Source: Orbus hercynius (lineage in GTDB: Bacteria; Pseudomonadota; Gammaproteobacteria; Enterobacterales; Orbaceae). Taken from it: a stretch of DNA of 64,000 nucleotides. Every line of letters starts with the position of its first letter. Position 1 is the first letter of the stretch. The translations under genes were made by a program, and so were the position numbers. Below the pieces are notes generated by a model. The model worked only from the letters and a program-made list of their open reading frames with translations. It did not search any database and was not told the origin of the DNA. Where the stretch lies: NCBI RefSeq assembly GCF_003634275.1, contig NZ_RBWY01000001.1:741955-805954 (forward strand), in the 5' to 3' direction. Below, in pieces: positions 9,034 to 18,087 of the stretch.

Positions 9034-9780
9034 TTATTCACAAGAGGCGTGACCGGTGCGGTGGTTAATTGCGCCATGTTCGATTAATAGCTGTTGCATT
9101 TGCTCGTAGCCATTCATGCAAGCATAACTTAGTGCACTTTGATTATAAGAAGGGTAATTTTTGTCATCCGTTGTGGTGACTTTATTGAGATCAACCCCCT
9201 CACTAATTAAATAGCTTACGGTATCGATACGGTTATTACTGGCCGCTACCATCACCAAACTTTCACCATCGCTTTCGTAGTGACTATCATTAAGATCAAA
9301 ATCAGGTAATAAGGCGTGAACTTTTTTGACGATATTCACATTTTTACCCAAGACTGCTGATTTGAGTACATTATAAACATCCCCGTTATCTGTCGCCCAA
9401 AGGTTAGCATGTTCACTGACTAAATAATCAAATATATCTTCATAACCAATAAATGCTGCCCACCCGAGTGCAGTTTGCCCCAAAGAACCTTCATCTTTAA
9501 CTTCAATATCTTGTCCAGCCGCTACCATACTTTTTATGGTTTCAATATCGCCTTGTTTTACAGCATCAAACCAAGTGGCATTCACGCCTGTTGAGGGTGC
9601 TTGGTAAAAAATTCGCCAGCTTAATTTTTTAGCATTGGCAATATCTTGCATCTCAGTTAAGTTAAGCCTAAATTGGGTATATCCTTCAGGATTATTCGGA
9701 TTTAATAATCTTGCATTAACACTACTCATTAATAAAGCCGAAGAGGCAAGAATGCACAACGATTGCTTCAGTTTTTTCAT
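9034..9780 (-). CDS. Exported ankyrin-repeat protein
   Basis: A 248-residue protein with an N-terminal signal (MKKLKQSLCILASSALLMSSVNA). Ankyrin-like repeats follow: DAVKQGDIETIKSMVAAGQDI, TALGWAAFIGYEDIFDYLVSEHANL, a degenerate middle unit, VMVAASNNRIDTVSYLISEGVDL, and SALSYACMNGYEQMQQLLIEHGA. These give about four or five units with the usual G-x-TALxxAA and hxxLLxxGA patterns. It is predicted to act in the periplasm as a protein-binding scaffold; no partner can be inferred from its neighbours. An in-frame TTG at 9786 could also serve as start, but the ATG at 9780 gives a normal signal peptide. Confidence 0.8.
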   Translation of the reverse strand: MKKLKQSLCILASSALLMSSVNARLLNPNNPEGYTQFRLNLTEMQDIANAKKLSWRIFYQAPSTGVNATWFDAVKQGDIETIKSMVAAGQDIEVKDEGSLGQTALGWAAFIGYEDIFDYLVSEHANLWATDNGDVYNVLKSAVLGKNVNIVKKVHALLPDFDLNDSHYESDGESLVMVAASNNRIDTVSYLISEGVDLNKVTTTDDKNYPSYNQSALSYACMNGYEQMQQLLIEHGAINHRTGHASCE

Positions 9781-9974
9781 ATTCAATTTGATTCCATATT
9801 GTTCTAATAAAATATTTTATTACGTAATAATTGCTTATTCGATTATTGAGCAATTCATTTATTACGTTCTTTATTATAAAGGTAAACCAAGAAGAGAGAT
9901 ATCATATAGACAATTTATTGTATGAACTGATAAGTGGTTTAGATGATGATAATTGTTTTACTCCCAATAATCAT

Positions 9975-10005
9975 AAAAAAACACCCGCAAAATGAGCGGG
10001 TGTTT
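9975..10005 (-). terminator. Rho-independent terminator for the YagU-family gene
   Basis: A 10-bp perfect stem, AAACACCCGC (9979-9988) with GCGGGTGTTT (9996-10005), has a 7-nt loop. Read on the minus strand it is followed by a T-run (complement of the AAAAAA at 9975-9980), 29 bases past the stop of the leftward gene. Confidence 0.9.
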
Positions 10006-10033
10006 AGTACGTTATTAGTAATAATCGTGTCTA

Positions 10034-10564
10034 TTATTGAAACTCAGGATCAGCTTTTTTCGTGAAGCGATTTCTTAAATCGCGGCGCATAATTTCAATG
10101 ATCCAGATCCATAATGCAGTACCGAATACTTCTGAAAAAATCTCTTGTAAGCGCAGATCCCAAACAGGTGTTGAAATACCAAGAACCGGCATTGCGATAC
10201 CATGAAATAAGATAGCAACAACTAAACCAAATACTAACCCTTGTGCCATTTTTATTTTAGGGAATATTTCAGCTGCGAAGCAGTAAATCACGCCCCAAAC
10301 AATAGAGAAAATGATATGCACTAAGTTACCACCAAAATAGACGATTTGTTCAGAATAAGTATAAAACCAGTGGGTGACATCAATACCAATATTTTGTAAT
10401 AATAATACCGGAGGAGCGCCTTCGGTGACGAGTCTTGGTGGAAAAATGCCTTCAGTCCCTGATTTAACTAAGGCTGATACAAACCCACTAATAATTCCTA
10501 TCCAAATCGATAACACATAGCATCGAGTAGCAGGTTTGGTCATTTGAAATAAATTCATACTCAT
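10034..10564 (-). CDS. yagU: YagU-family inner-membrane protein (DUF1440)
   Basis: A 176-residue membrane protein with about four hydrophobic segments. Conserved-looking stretches include GIISGFVSALVKSGTEGIFPPR near the N-terminus, HIIFSIVWGVIYCFAAE in the middle and LFHGIAMPVLGISTPVWDLRLQEIFSEVFGTALWIW toward the end, the pattern of the YagU/DUF1440 family. E. coli YagU is an inner-membrane protein linked to acid resistance; whether that applies here is unknown. GGAAA about 5 nt upstream supports the ATG at 10564. It is followed by its own strong terminator. Confidence 0.8.
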   Translation of the reverse strand: MSMNLFQMTKPATRCYVLSIWIGIISGFVSALVKSGTEGIFPPRLVTEGAPPVLLLQNIGIDVTHWFYTYSEQIVYFGGNLVHIIFSIVWGVIYCFAAEIFPKIKMAQGLVFGLVVAILFHGIAMPVLGISTPVWDLRLQEIFSEVFGTALWIWIIEIMRRDLRNRFTKKADPEFQ

Positions 10565-10765
10565 TTTTGTTTCCCTAAATTGATTACATTTATATAAATA
10601 TAGCTTACTTATTGATAAAACAGTAATATTTTACCATTTTTTGTTAAATAACAAAATATAAGATAGGCGCTTATTATGGCATAGATAATCGAAGGTAATG
10701 TTACACCTTGTGCTAAAGGTAGCAAATGTGCATCAACCGAGCTTAATTTATTGAGAGTCGTGATT

Positions 10766-11314
10766 TTAACTGCTAGATGTACCCATTAAAAAGAAAAATA
10801 GCGCCAGTCCCATCATACATAGGAACAAGCAGACAAAAATTTCGGAAAGACGAAATTGTTTGCCCATGATGTTTTCATCAAAACTAGAGATAAAGACACA
10901 AAAGAAGACGATAACAATCGTTAAGTAGATAAAGAGATGGTGATAAGGGCTGAGCTGACCATATTGTTGTAGTGAGCTTTTTAATACTGGCACAATCGCC
11001 AAAATGGCCACATATAATATGCCAAAGCCTTTAATAATCAAAAAATGTTTTTTGAGGAAGCGGTTAACATGGCGTTTATAGTTTTGATAAAGATGAAACA
11101 GCATAATCATCAAAATAATAAAAATAGCCGTGGCTTTGATATAGTCTTCAATCGTGGTGATAAGCACCAAATTGTGCGATAAAGCTGATAAATGCAGCGC
11201 GGTGAACAGCCACATTAAAATAGTCGATAGAGGTAAGGACACGACTAACGCAATACCTAATATCGATAAGATAACAACAATTAAGGGATTAAGCTTGCTT
11301 AAGATTAATGTCAT
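10766..11314 (-). CDS. Integral membrane protein of unknown function
   Basis: About 182 residues with five to six hydrophobic segments: residues 8-30, 40-55, 60-78, 95-112, 128-146 and 160-178. There is a basic loop (HLYQNYKRHVNRFLKKHF) after the third segment and a short Ser/Thr tail. I do not recognise a family. UPF0114/YqhA and similar small membrane families were considered, but no shared motif was seen. AGAGG lies close upstream of the tandem ATGATG; 11314 gives the better spacing and 11317 is the alternative. It lies upstream of the nar operon's 3' end on the same strand, with about 120 bases between, and no functional link is evident. Confidence 0.65.
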   Translation of the reverse strand: MTLILSKLNPLIVVILSILGIALVVSLPLSTILMWLFTALHLSALSHNLVLITTIEDYIKATAIFIILMIMLFHLYQNYKRHVNRFLKKHFLIIKGFGILYVAILAIVPVLKSSLQQYGQLSPYHHLFIYLTIVIVFFCVFISSFDENIMGKQFRLSEIFVCLFLCMMGLALFFFLMGTSSS

Positions 11315-11391
11315 CATTTTTCCTCTTTATGCGAGTTGGCTATTATACAATAAAAAATAAGATAGCAAAATAGGATAACAAAGCGGGGGAT

Positions 11392-11432
11392 GACCTACCT
11401 TAAGTTGACATGATTGTCACTCAAGGCAGGTC
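11392..11432 (-). terminator. Imperfect hairpin at the end of the nar operon
   Basis: GACCT (11392-11396) pairs with AGGTC (11428-11432), CCTT with AAGG, and TGACA (11406-11410) with TGTCA (11415-11419), around a 4-nt loop with small internal mismatches. It lies just past the narI stop codon. On the minus strand it is not followed by a T-run, so it may be a 3' stability element or a weak terminator. Confidence 0.5.
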
Positions 11433-11441
11433 GGTTATATG

Positions 11442-12119
11442 TTAGCGTCTTTCCCGTACGATTTGGTAACGACGCGTGAGATAACCAATTGGTGCACTCC
11501 AAATATGCACTAAACGAGTAAATGGAAAAATTAAAAATATTGTCATGCCTAAAATAATATGGGCTTTATAAATATGCGATATCCCCTCTAAATGATGGCT
11601 AGCACCAAATTGGAACGTGGCAATATCTTGACTCCATTGTGATAACGACATCATGACGCTACCATCTAAGTGATGAGATGAAACCACGATGGTTACTAGC
11701 CCTAAGCACACTTGTACGACGAAAATGGCAATGACTAAAATATCTGCTTTGGTTGAGGTTGCTCGAACGCGTGGGTTGAACAAACGGCGCCAAAATAGGG
11801 CTCCGCCACCAATTAATACCATCACACCACACACCCCGCCAGCGACCATGGCTAGCATTTGTTTATGTGGTGCTGAAATGACCATTGCATACAGCCAATG
11901 CGGCGTTAATAGGCCAACAAAGTGACCTAAAAAGATACCAATGATACCAATGTGAAACAAATTAGATGCCCAGCGCATACTTTTATTACTGAGCATTTGG
12001 CTTGATTGTGCTCGCCATGTATATTGACCGTAATCATAGCGTATTAGACTACCGACTAAAAATACAACGGTGACAATATAGGGGTAAAAATCAAAAAAGA
12101 ATGAATTCATAAAACTCAT
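11442..12119 (-). CDS. narI: Respiratory nitrate reductase gamma subunit (cytochrome b) NarI
   Basis: A 225-residue membrane subunit, the same length as in E. coli. It takes electrons from quinol and passes them via two b-type haems to NarH. Five membrane segments are visible. The four haem-ligand histidines fall at the E. coli positions: His56 and His66 (HIGIIGIFLGH), His187 and His205 (HIILGMTIFLIFPFTRLVH). Its ATG overlaps the narJ stop by 4 nt (ATGA), which indicates translational coupling. Last gene of the operon. Confidence 0.97.
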   Translation of the reverse strand: MSFMNSFFFDFYPYIVTVVFLVGSLIRYDYGQYTWRAQSSQMLSNKSMRWASNLFHIGIIGIFLGHFVGLLTPHWLYAMVISAPHKQMLAMVAGGVCGVMVLIGGGALFWRRLFNPRVRATSTKADILVIAIFVVQVCLGLVTIVVSSHHLDGSVMMSLSQWSQDIATFQFGASHHLEGISHIYKAHIILGMTIFLIFPFTRLVHIWSAPIGYLTRRYQIVRERR

Positions 12120-12805
12120 AAGTGGCTCCTTCTATCTGCACCCACATTGACATAATAAGTGGCATTATTCACTTGCGGCTTATTATTACCAGTAGATGCT
12201 TGAAAACGAACTTGTTCTTCTTGCCAGATTTGATCTAGCTTTTCGTTAGTCGTTTCAGATGATTCTTGTGATACTTTTGCTTTAAGTTGATTATCGTCAA
12301 ATTGATGACCCGATAGTTGATACAGTAGATCAAATAGCGCGACAAAACGGCTGTGTTTTTTCTCTAAGCGGAACATCAGCAAGCGCAAAATCGGCGCAAT
12401 TTCAAGCAATTGAGCATGACGCTGCGGCTGTGCTAACAGCGATAAATACTCTAAAAAGATCGGTAAATAATCCGGTAATTGCTTGGTTGCAAGTTCAATA
12501 CCATGTTCGGCGTATTGATTCATCAAATCCACCATTGCCTGACCGCGTTCGCGTGAGTCACCATAGACGTGTTCAAATAGCAATAATGAGGTGGTGTAAC
12601 CAACGTCAAAGGTTTGATAATATTCAGCTTGAGCATCCATTAATGGCAAGGCAAAATAATCGCGGATAAACTGCGTGAACGATTGTTTTTGCTTCTCAGT
12701 TAGCGTGCTATCATCATCAATGAGCACGAAGCATTCATCTTGTGCTTGCCAAAGTGATTCATTGGGATAATCAAGAAGGCAAGCGCTGATTTTATAAACA
12801 CTCAT
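12116..12805 (-). CDS. narJ: Nitrate reductase molybdenum cofactor assembly chaperone NarJ
   Basis: A 229-residue cytoplasmic chaperone that holds NarG(H) until the molybdenum cofactor is inserted and the complex docks on NarI; it is not part of the final enzyme. The TorD/NarJ-fold signature is visible in SLLLFEHVYGDSRERGQAMVDL (residues about 73-94) and in DYLPIFLEYLSLL. Length is close to E. coli NarJ (236). Its ATG shares one base with the narH stop (TAATG), and its stop overlaps narI by 4 nt. Confidence 0.96.
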   Translation of the reverse strand: MSVYKISACLLDYPNESLWQAQDECFVLIDDDSTLTEKQKQSFTQFIRDYFALPLMDAQAEYYQTFDVGYTTSLLLFEHVYGDSRERGQAMVDLMNQYAEHGIELATKQLPDYLPIFLEYLSLLAQPQRHAQLLEIAPILRLLMFRLEKKHSRFVALFDLLYQLSGHQFDDNQLKAKVSQESSETTNEKLDQIWQEEQVRFQASTGNNKPQVNNATYYVNVGADRRSHL

Positions 12806-14343
12806 TAGTCTTTTCCTTTTAGTTGATCAATCACATCAATGCGCTGGGCATTAAACAAGTTGAATTTACTATCGCTGCCTTTACAGCCGTCACCAAAGCT
12901 AAAACCACAGTTACCTTGCTCTAAAAATGCTGGGTTTTTCAGTGACGCTTTTAATTCAGAATGATGAGTTGGTACCACAAAGCGATCTTCATAATTGGCG
13001 ATAGCTAAATAACGGTACATTTCCTGAATTTGCGCTTCAGTTAGCCCCACGTCTTCAAGTAGATGTGTATGTTTAACACCATCAACCGTTTCACCGCGTT
13101 TAAATGCTCGCATTGCCATCATGCGTTTTAAGGCGCGTAGCACGGGCTTTTCATCACCAGCCGTCAATAAGTTAGCCAAATATTTAACCGGAATACGTAA
13201 CTGCTCAACATCGGGTAAAATCCCTTGCTCATCGAGCGCTTGCTGGCCGATTTTTGATTGAATCGGCGAGAGCGGTGGCACATACCATACCATTGGTAAT
13301 GTTCGGTATTCAGGGTGTAATGGCAGGGCAAGTTGCCACTCAATCGCTAATTTGTATACCGGCGATTTTTGCGCGGCATCAATGACGCTTTGTTCGACGC
13401 CATCCGCTAATGCTTGTGCAATAACCGCTGGATCGTTAGGATCTAAGAAAATCGATAGCTGATTTTGGTAAAGACCTTGCGTATCTTCAGTTGATGCTGC
13501 TTCTTTAATGCGATCAGCATCGTATAAAATGACCCCTAGATAACGGATACGGCCAACACACGTTTCAGAGCAGACCGTTGGCATACCCGCTTCAATACGT
13601 GGATAGCAGAAAATACATTTTTCTGATTTACCGCTTTTCCAGTTAAAATAAATTTTCTTGTATGGGCAGCCAGACACACACATACGCCAGCCGCGGCATT
13701 TATCTTGATCAATTAAGACAATGCCGTCTTCTTCGCGTTTATAAATCGCCCCACTTGGGCAAGATGCGACGCAAGCTGGATTTAAACAGTGTTCACATAA
13801 GCGCGGCAAATAAGCTAAAAATGTGTTTTCAAATTCGCCATAAATCTGCTTTTCCATCTGTTTAAAGTTATAATCCTGGCTACGCTTACTAAATTCACCG
13901 CCCAGATCATCTTCCCAGTTCGGTCCGGCAATAATTTTATTAATGCGTAAACCGGTAATTTTGGAATAGGGCCTAGCTGTTGGTAAAGCAGTAACATTGG
14001 TTGCCGTTTGCAAGTTTTGATAATCATAATCAAATGGTTCATAGTAATCATCGATTTCAGGTAAATTCGGATTGGCAAAAATCCCCGATAACATACCGAC
14101 TTTACTACCGGCTTTTAATTCTAATTTACCTTTTTTATTCAGTGACCAACCGCCTTTCCAGCGTTCTTGATTTTCCCACTCAACTGGGAATCCAACGCCC
14201 GGTTTACTTTCAACGTTATTAAACCATGCATATTCAACGCCCGGACGATTAGTCCAAACGTTTTTACATGTTACTGAGCAGGTATGGCAACCAATGCATT
14301 TATCTAAATTAAGCACCATACCGATTTGTGCACGTATTTTCAT
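12805..14343 (-). CDS. narH: Respiratory nitrate reductase beta subunit (Fe-S) NarH
   Basis: A 512-residue electron-transfer subunit between NarI haems and NarG. Four cysteine groups are visible. CIGCHTCSVTC spans residues 16-26, as in E. coli. A central CEHCLNPACVASC follows, then CRGWRMCVSGC, where Trp replaces a cysteine as expected for the [3Fe-4S] centre. CIFC and later Cys complete the set. I place the start at 14343 (MKIRAQIGMV) because GGAGG lies 7-8 nt upstream; the upstream in-frame ATG at 14364 overlaps the end of narG and lacks a site. The gap from narG is 10 nt. Confidence 0.97.
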   Translation of the reverse strand: MKIRAQIGMVLNLDKCIGCHTCSVTCKNVWTNRPGVEYAWFNNVESKPGVGFPVEWENQERWKGGWSLNKKGKLELKAGSKVGMLSGIFANPNLPEIDDYYEPFDYDYQNLQTATNVTALPTARPYSKITGLRINKIIAGPNWEDDLGGEFSKRSQDYNFKQMEKQIYGEFENTFLAYLPRLCEHCLNPACVASCPSGAIYKREEDGIVLIDQDKCRGWRMCVSGCPYKKIYFNWKSGKSEKCIFCYPRIEAGMPTVCSETCVGRIRYLGVILYDADRIKEAASTEDTQGLYQNQLSIFLDPNDPAVIAQALADGVEQSVIDAAQKSPVYKLAIEWQLALPLHPEYRTLPMVWYVPPLSPIQSKIGQQALDEQGILPDVEQLRIPVKYLANLLTAGDEKPVLRALKRMMAMRAFKRGETVDGVKHTHLLEDVGLTEAQIQEMYRYLAIANYEDRFVVPTHHSELKASLKNPAFLEQGNCGFSFGDGCKGSDSKFNLFNAQRIDVIDQLKGKD

Positions 14344-14353
14344 TTTTTGCCTC

Positions 14354-17300
14354 CTACTTCTCATCTAACCAATCGACATTAGCCATTTTTCTTACCATGA
14401 CGAACTCATCGCGGTTAGAACCTACGGTGCCATAATAATTAAAACTATAAGATTGCTGCACGTAACCACCAATCATATGTGTTGGTTTTGGATATACTCG
14501 TGTGACTGAGTTATGTATCCCACCTCGTTGCCCGGTAATTTCGGAGCTAGGGAGATTAATCAAACGCTCTTGAGCGTGATACATCACAATCATGCCCGAT
14601 GGGATTCGTTGACTGACAATGGCTCTGGCGGTTAAAGCACCATTGCTATTAAAGGCTTCAACCCAATCGTTATCGGCAATCTTAAGTGTTTGTGCATCAA
14701 TTTCGCTTAACCAGACAATCGGTCCACCGCGAGAGAGTGTCAACATCATTAAGTTATCGCTATACGTTGAATGGATTCCCCATTTTTGGTGTGGCGTTAA
14801 AAAGTTCAACGCTAACTCAGGATTACCATTTGACTTATATTCCTGCATACACTCAATCGATTTGCTATTCACTGGTGGGCGATAGACCAATAAGCTTTCG
14901 CCAAAGTCACGCATCCATTGATGATCTTGATACAGTTGTTGTCGGCCTGAAATCGTACGCCATGGAATGAGCTCATGTACGTTAGTATAACCGGCATTAT
15001 AAGACACATGTTCATCTTCAAGGCCAGACCAAGTTGGGCTAGAGATGATTTTGCGGGGTTGTGATTGCAGATCTCTAAAGCGAATTTTTTCATCTTCTTT
15101 ATTTAATGCTAAATGAGTATGATCACGTCCGGTAACTTTACCTAGTGCTTGCCAGGCTTTAACGGCAACTTGACCATTAGTTTCTGGTGCGAGTGATAAA
15201 ATCATTTCTGCCGCATCAATTGCAGTATCAATTTTAGCCTGACCATTGTCCTTTGTGCCATTGAGTGCTTTTAAGAAGGCGACTTCATTTTCGGTGTTCC
15301 AGCTAATTCCCTTACCGCCATTACCGAGTTTTTCAAGTAGTGGACCAATCGAGGTGAAGCGGTGATAGGTTTCAGGGTAATTGCGTTCAACTTTGATGAA
15401 TTGAGGTGCGGTTTTGCCTGGAATGAGGTCACACTCTCCTTTAAGCCAATCTTTGACATCATAAGGCTGCGCTAGCTCAGCGGCAGAGTCATGCTGAATG
15501 GGTAGGGTGACAATATCCGTTTCAACGCCTAAATGGCCAGGGCACAGGGCTGAGAACTCTTTGGCAAACCCTTTATAAATCTCCCAGTCACTTTTCGCTT
15601 CCCACGCTGGATCCACTGCTGCCGAGAGCGGATGGATGAATGGGTGCATATCTGATGTATTAAGATCGTCTTTCTCATACCATGTTGCGGTTGGTAACAC
15701 GATATCAGAGAACAAACACGTGCTCGACATTCTAAAATCAAGGGTAACCACTAAATCCAATTTACCAGTTAAGGGTTTATCTTGCCACTCAAGCTCCGTT
15801 GGCTTAACTATCCCTTGTTTACCTAAATCGGTATTTTGCAGACCGTGCTCCGTACCGAGTAAATAATTGAGTAGGTATTCATGACCTTTACCTGATGAGC
15901 CGAGTAAATTAGAACGCCAAATGAAGAGCTGCCTTGGATGGCAACGATTGTCATCGGGAGACTGCGCTGCAAATTTAATCTCACCTTGTTTTAAGGCATC
16001 GACGGTATAGCTGATTGGATCTTGATTGTGTTCGGCAGCATATTTTGTAATTTTAATCGGGTTAACATTCAATTGTGGGGCAGAAGGCAACCAACCTAAA
16101 CGCTCCGCTTTAATATTAAAATCGATTAGGCTATCGCTATATTTTGAACTGTCAGCCAGCGGTGATAATAACGATTTAGCCGAAACCGTTTCGTGGCGCC
16201 ATTGGCTTGAATGATTATAAAAGAACGATGTACTGTTCATATGACGAGGTGGACGCTGCCAATCAAGCGCAAAAGCTAGCGGTAACCATCCCGTTTGTGG
16301 ACGTAGCTTTTCTTGACCAACATAGTGTGCCCAGCCACCACCAGATTGACCGACGCAACCACAAAAAATCAGCATATTGATTAAACCACGATAGTTCATG
16401 TCCATGTGGTACCAATGATTCAGCCCAGCCCCGACGATAACCATTGAGCGGCCATGAGTTTTATTGGCATTATCGGCAAACTCTCTGGCAATGGTGATGA
16501 TACGCTCTGCTGGCACGCCGGTAATTTTTTCTGCCCAAGTTGGGGTGTACGCTTTAATTTCACTGTATTTGCTTGCTGCATTATCATCATTTAAGCCACG
16601 TTCGATGCCATAGTTTGCTAGCATTAAATCGTGCACGGTTGCCACGTAAGCTTGCTGGCCATTCGCTAAGGTAATCGATTTGACCGGTAATTTGTGATAT
16701 AGCACATTATCAAGTGGTACATGTTTAAAGTATTTTTGGTTTTCGCTAGCAAAATAAGGGAAACCTACATCGACAACCTCATCATGCTGATTTAATAAGC
16801 TGAGTTGTAAACGGACTTCATTTTGATTTAAGCCTTCTTTTGCCTCTAAATTCCATTTCCCTTCTTCACCCCAGCGAAAACCTGCAGAACCTTGTGGAAC
16901 AACCAGTGATTGTGTTAGCTCATCAATGGCAACGGTTTTCCACTCAGGATTGTTGGCTTGACCGAGTTTATCAACCAGATCGTCTGCACGCAGCAATGAT
17001 CCGGCAGCAAATGTGCCATTGTCACGTTTTTCAAGCTTAACCAACATTGGAAAATCGGTATAACGACGCGCATAATTTAAAAAGTATTCAGACGGATTAT
17101 CGAGATAAAACTCTTTTAAAATAACATGCCCCATCGCTAAAGCGAGAGCGCTGTCTGTGCCTTGTTGTGGCGCAATCCACTCATCGGCAAACTTAGATAC
17201 TTCGGCATAATCAGGGCAAATAGCGACTGTTTTCGTGCCTTTATATCTGACTTCAGTAAAGAAGTGCGCATCAGGCGTTCGTGTTTGCGGAATATTTGAG

Positions 17301-18061
17301 CCCCAGGCAATAATATACGACGAATTGTACCAGTCAGCTGATTCAGGCACGTCAGTTTGTTCACCCCACGTCATCGGAGAAGCAGGGGGCAGGTCACAAT
17401 ACCAATCATAGAAAGATAAACATGCGCCGCCAATTAGTGATAAGTAACGTGCACCCGCGGCGTACGAGACCATCGACATGGCTGGAATCGGTGAGAACCC
17501 CGCAATTCTATCTGGACCAAACTCTTTAATGGTCGCAATATTTGATGCGGCAATTAATTCGTTAACCTCTTGCCATGATGCTCTGACAAAATCACCTTTA
17601 CCTCGTTTGGTTTTGTAAGATTGACCTTTGCTCGTATCACTAATGATCGATTGCCAGGCATCAACAGGATCGGCATATTGCTGCTTCGCTTCACGCCAAA
17701 GTGATAACAATTGCTTACGAATTAAAGGATATTTTACCCGATTGGCACTATAGAGGTACCATGAATAGCTCGCGCCTCGTGGGCAGCCTCGTGGTTCATG
17801 GTTCGGTAAGTCAGGACGAGTTCTTGGGTAGTCCGTTTGCTGCGTTTCCCAAGTTACCAGCCCATTTTTAACATAAATTTTCCAGCTACATGAACCGGTG
17901 CAGTTAACGCCATGGGTTGAGCGGACAATTTTGTCATGCTGCCAGCGCTGGCGATACGCATCTTCCCAATCACGGTTAACCGATTCAGTTTTTCCGTGAC
18001 CCTCAGCGAAGGTTCCGCTCGAGTGTTTAAAAAATTTAAGATGATCAATAAATTTACTCAT
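14354..18061 (-). CDS. narG: Respiratory nitrate reductase alpha (catalytic) subunit NarG
   Basis: A 1235-residue molybdoenzyme subunit that reduces nitrate to nitrite on the cytoplasmic side. The unusual [4Fe-4S] FS0 ligands His50, Cys54, Cys58 and Cys93 (THGVNCTGSC and RGCPRG) are present. So is the Asp223 molybdenum ligand in WYCDLPPASP, one residue from the E. coli numbering of the mature chain. Length is close to E. coli NarG (1247). The N-terminus is a remnant twin-arginine-type region without cleavage, as usual for NarG. It follows narK by 26 nt and is surely co-transcribed with it. Confidence 0.98.
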   Translation of the reverse strand: MSKFIDHLKFFKHSSGTFAEGHGKTESVNRDWEDAYRQRWQHDKIVRSTHGVNCTGSCSWKIYVKNGLVTWETQQTDYPRTRPDLPNHEPRGCPRGASYSWYLYSANRVKYPLIRKQLLSLWREAKQQYADPVDAWQSIISDTSKGQSYKTKRGKGDFVRASWQEVNELIAASNIATIKEFGPDRIAGFSPIPAMSMVSYAAGARYLSLIGGACLSFYDWYCDLPPASPMTWGEQTDVPESADWYNSSYIIAWGSNIPQTRTPDAHFFTEVRYKGTKTVAICPDYAEVSKFADEWIAPQQGTDSALALAMGHVILKEFYLDNPSEYFLNYARRYTDFPMLVKLEKRDNGTFAAGSLLRADDLVDKLGQANNPEWKTVAIDELTQSLVVPQGSAGFRWGEEGKWNLEAKEGLNQNEVRLQLSLLNQHDEVVDVGFPYFASENQKYFKHVPLDNVLYHKLPVKSITLANGQQAYVATVHDLMLANYGIERGLNDDNAASKYSEIKAYTPTWAEKITGVPAERIITIAREFADNANKTHGRSMVIVGAGLNHWYHMDMNYRGLINMLIFCGCVGQSGGGWAHYVGQEKLRPQTGWLPLAFALDWQRPPRHMNSTSFFYNHSSQWRHETVSAKSLLSPLADSSKYSDSLIDFNIKAERLGWLPSAPQLNVNPIKITKYAAEHNQDPISYTVDALKQGEIKFAAQSPDDNRCHPRQLFIWRSNLLGSSGKGHEYLLNYLLGTEHGLQNTDLGKQGIVKPTELEWQDKPLTGKLDLVVTLDFRMSSTCLFSDIVLPTATWYEKDDLNTSDMHPFIHPLSAAVDPAWEAKSDWEIYKGFAKEFSALCPGHLGVETDIVTLPIQHDSAAELAQPYDVKDWLKGECDLIPGKTAPQFIKVERNYPETYHRFTSIGPLLEKLGNGGKGISWNTENEVAFLKALNGTKDNGQAKIDTAIDAAEMILSLAPETNGQVAVKAWQALGKVTGRDHTHLALNKEDEKIRFRDLQSQPRKIISSPTWSGLEDEHVSYNAGYTNVHELIPWRTISGRQQLYQDHQWMRDFGESLLVYRPPVNSKSIECMQEYKSNGNPELALNFLTPHQKWGIHSTYSDNLMMLTLSRGGPIVWLSEIDAQTLKIADNDWVEAFNSNGALTARAIVSQRIPSGMIVMYHAQERLINLPSSEITGQRGGIHNSVTRVYPKPTHMIGGYVQQSYSFNYYGTVGSNRDEFVMVRKMANVDWLDEK
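15500..15507 (+). other. KOPS-like octamer pointing toward dif (left side)
   Basis: GGGTAGGG on the plus strand matches GGGNAGGG and points right, toward dif 28 kb away. It lies inside narG. One octamer alone is weak evidence. Confidence 0.3.
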
Positions 18062-18087
18062 AATCTTGCTCCCAATAACTTGGTGAC

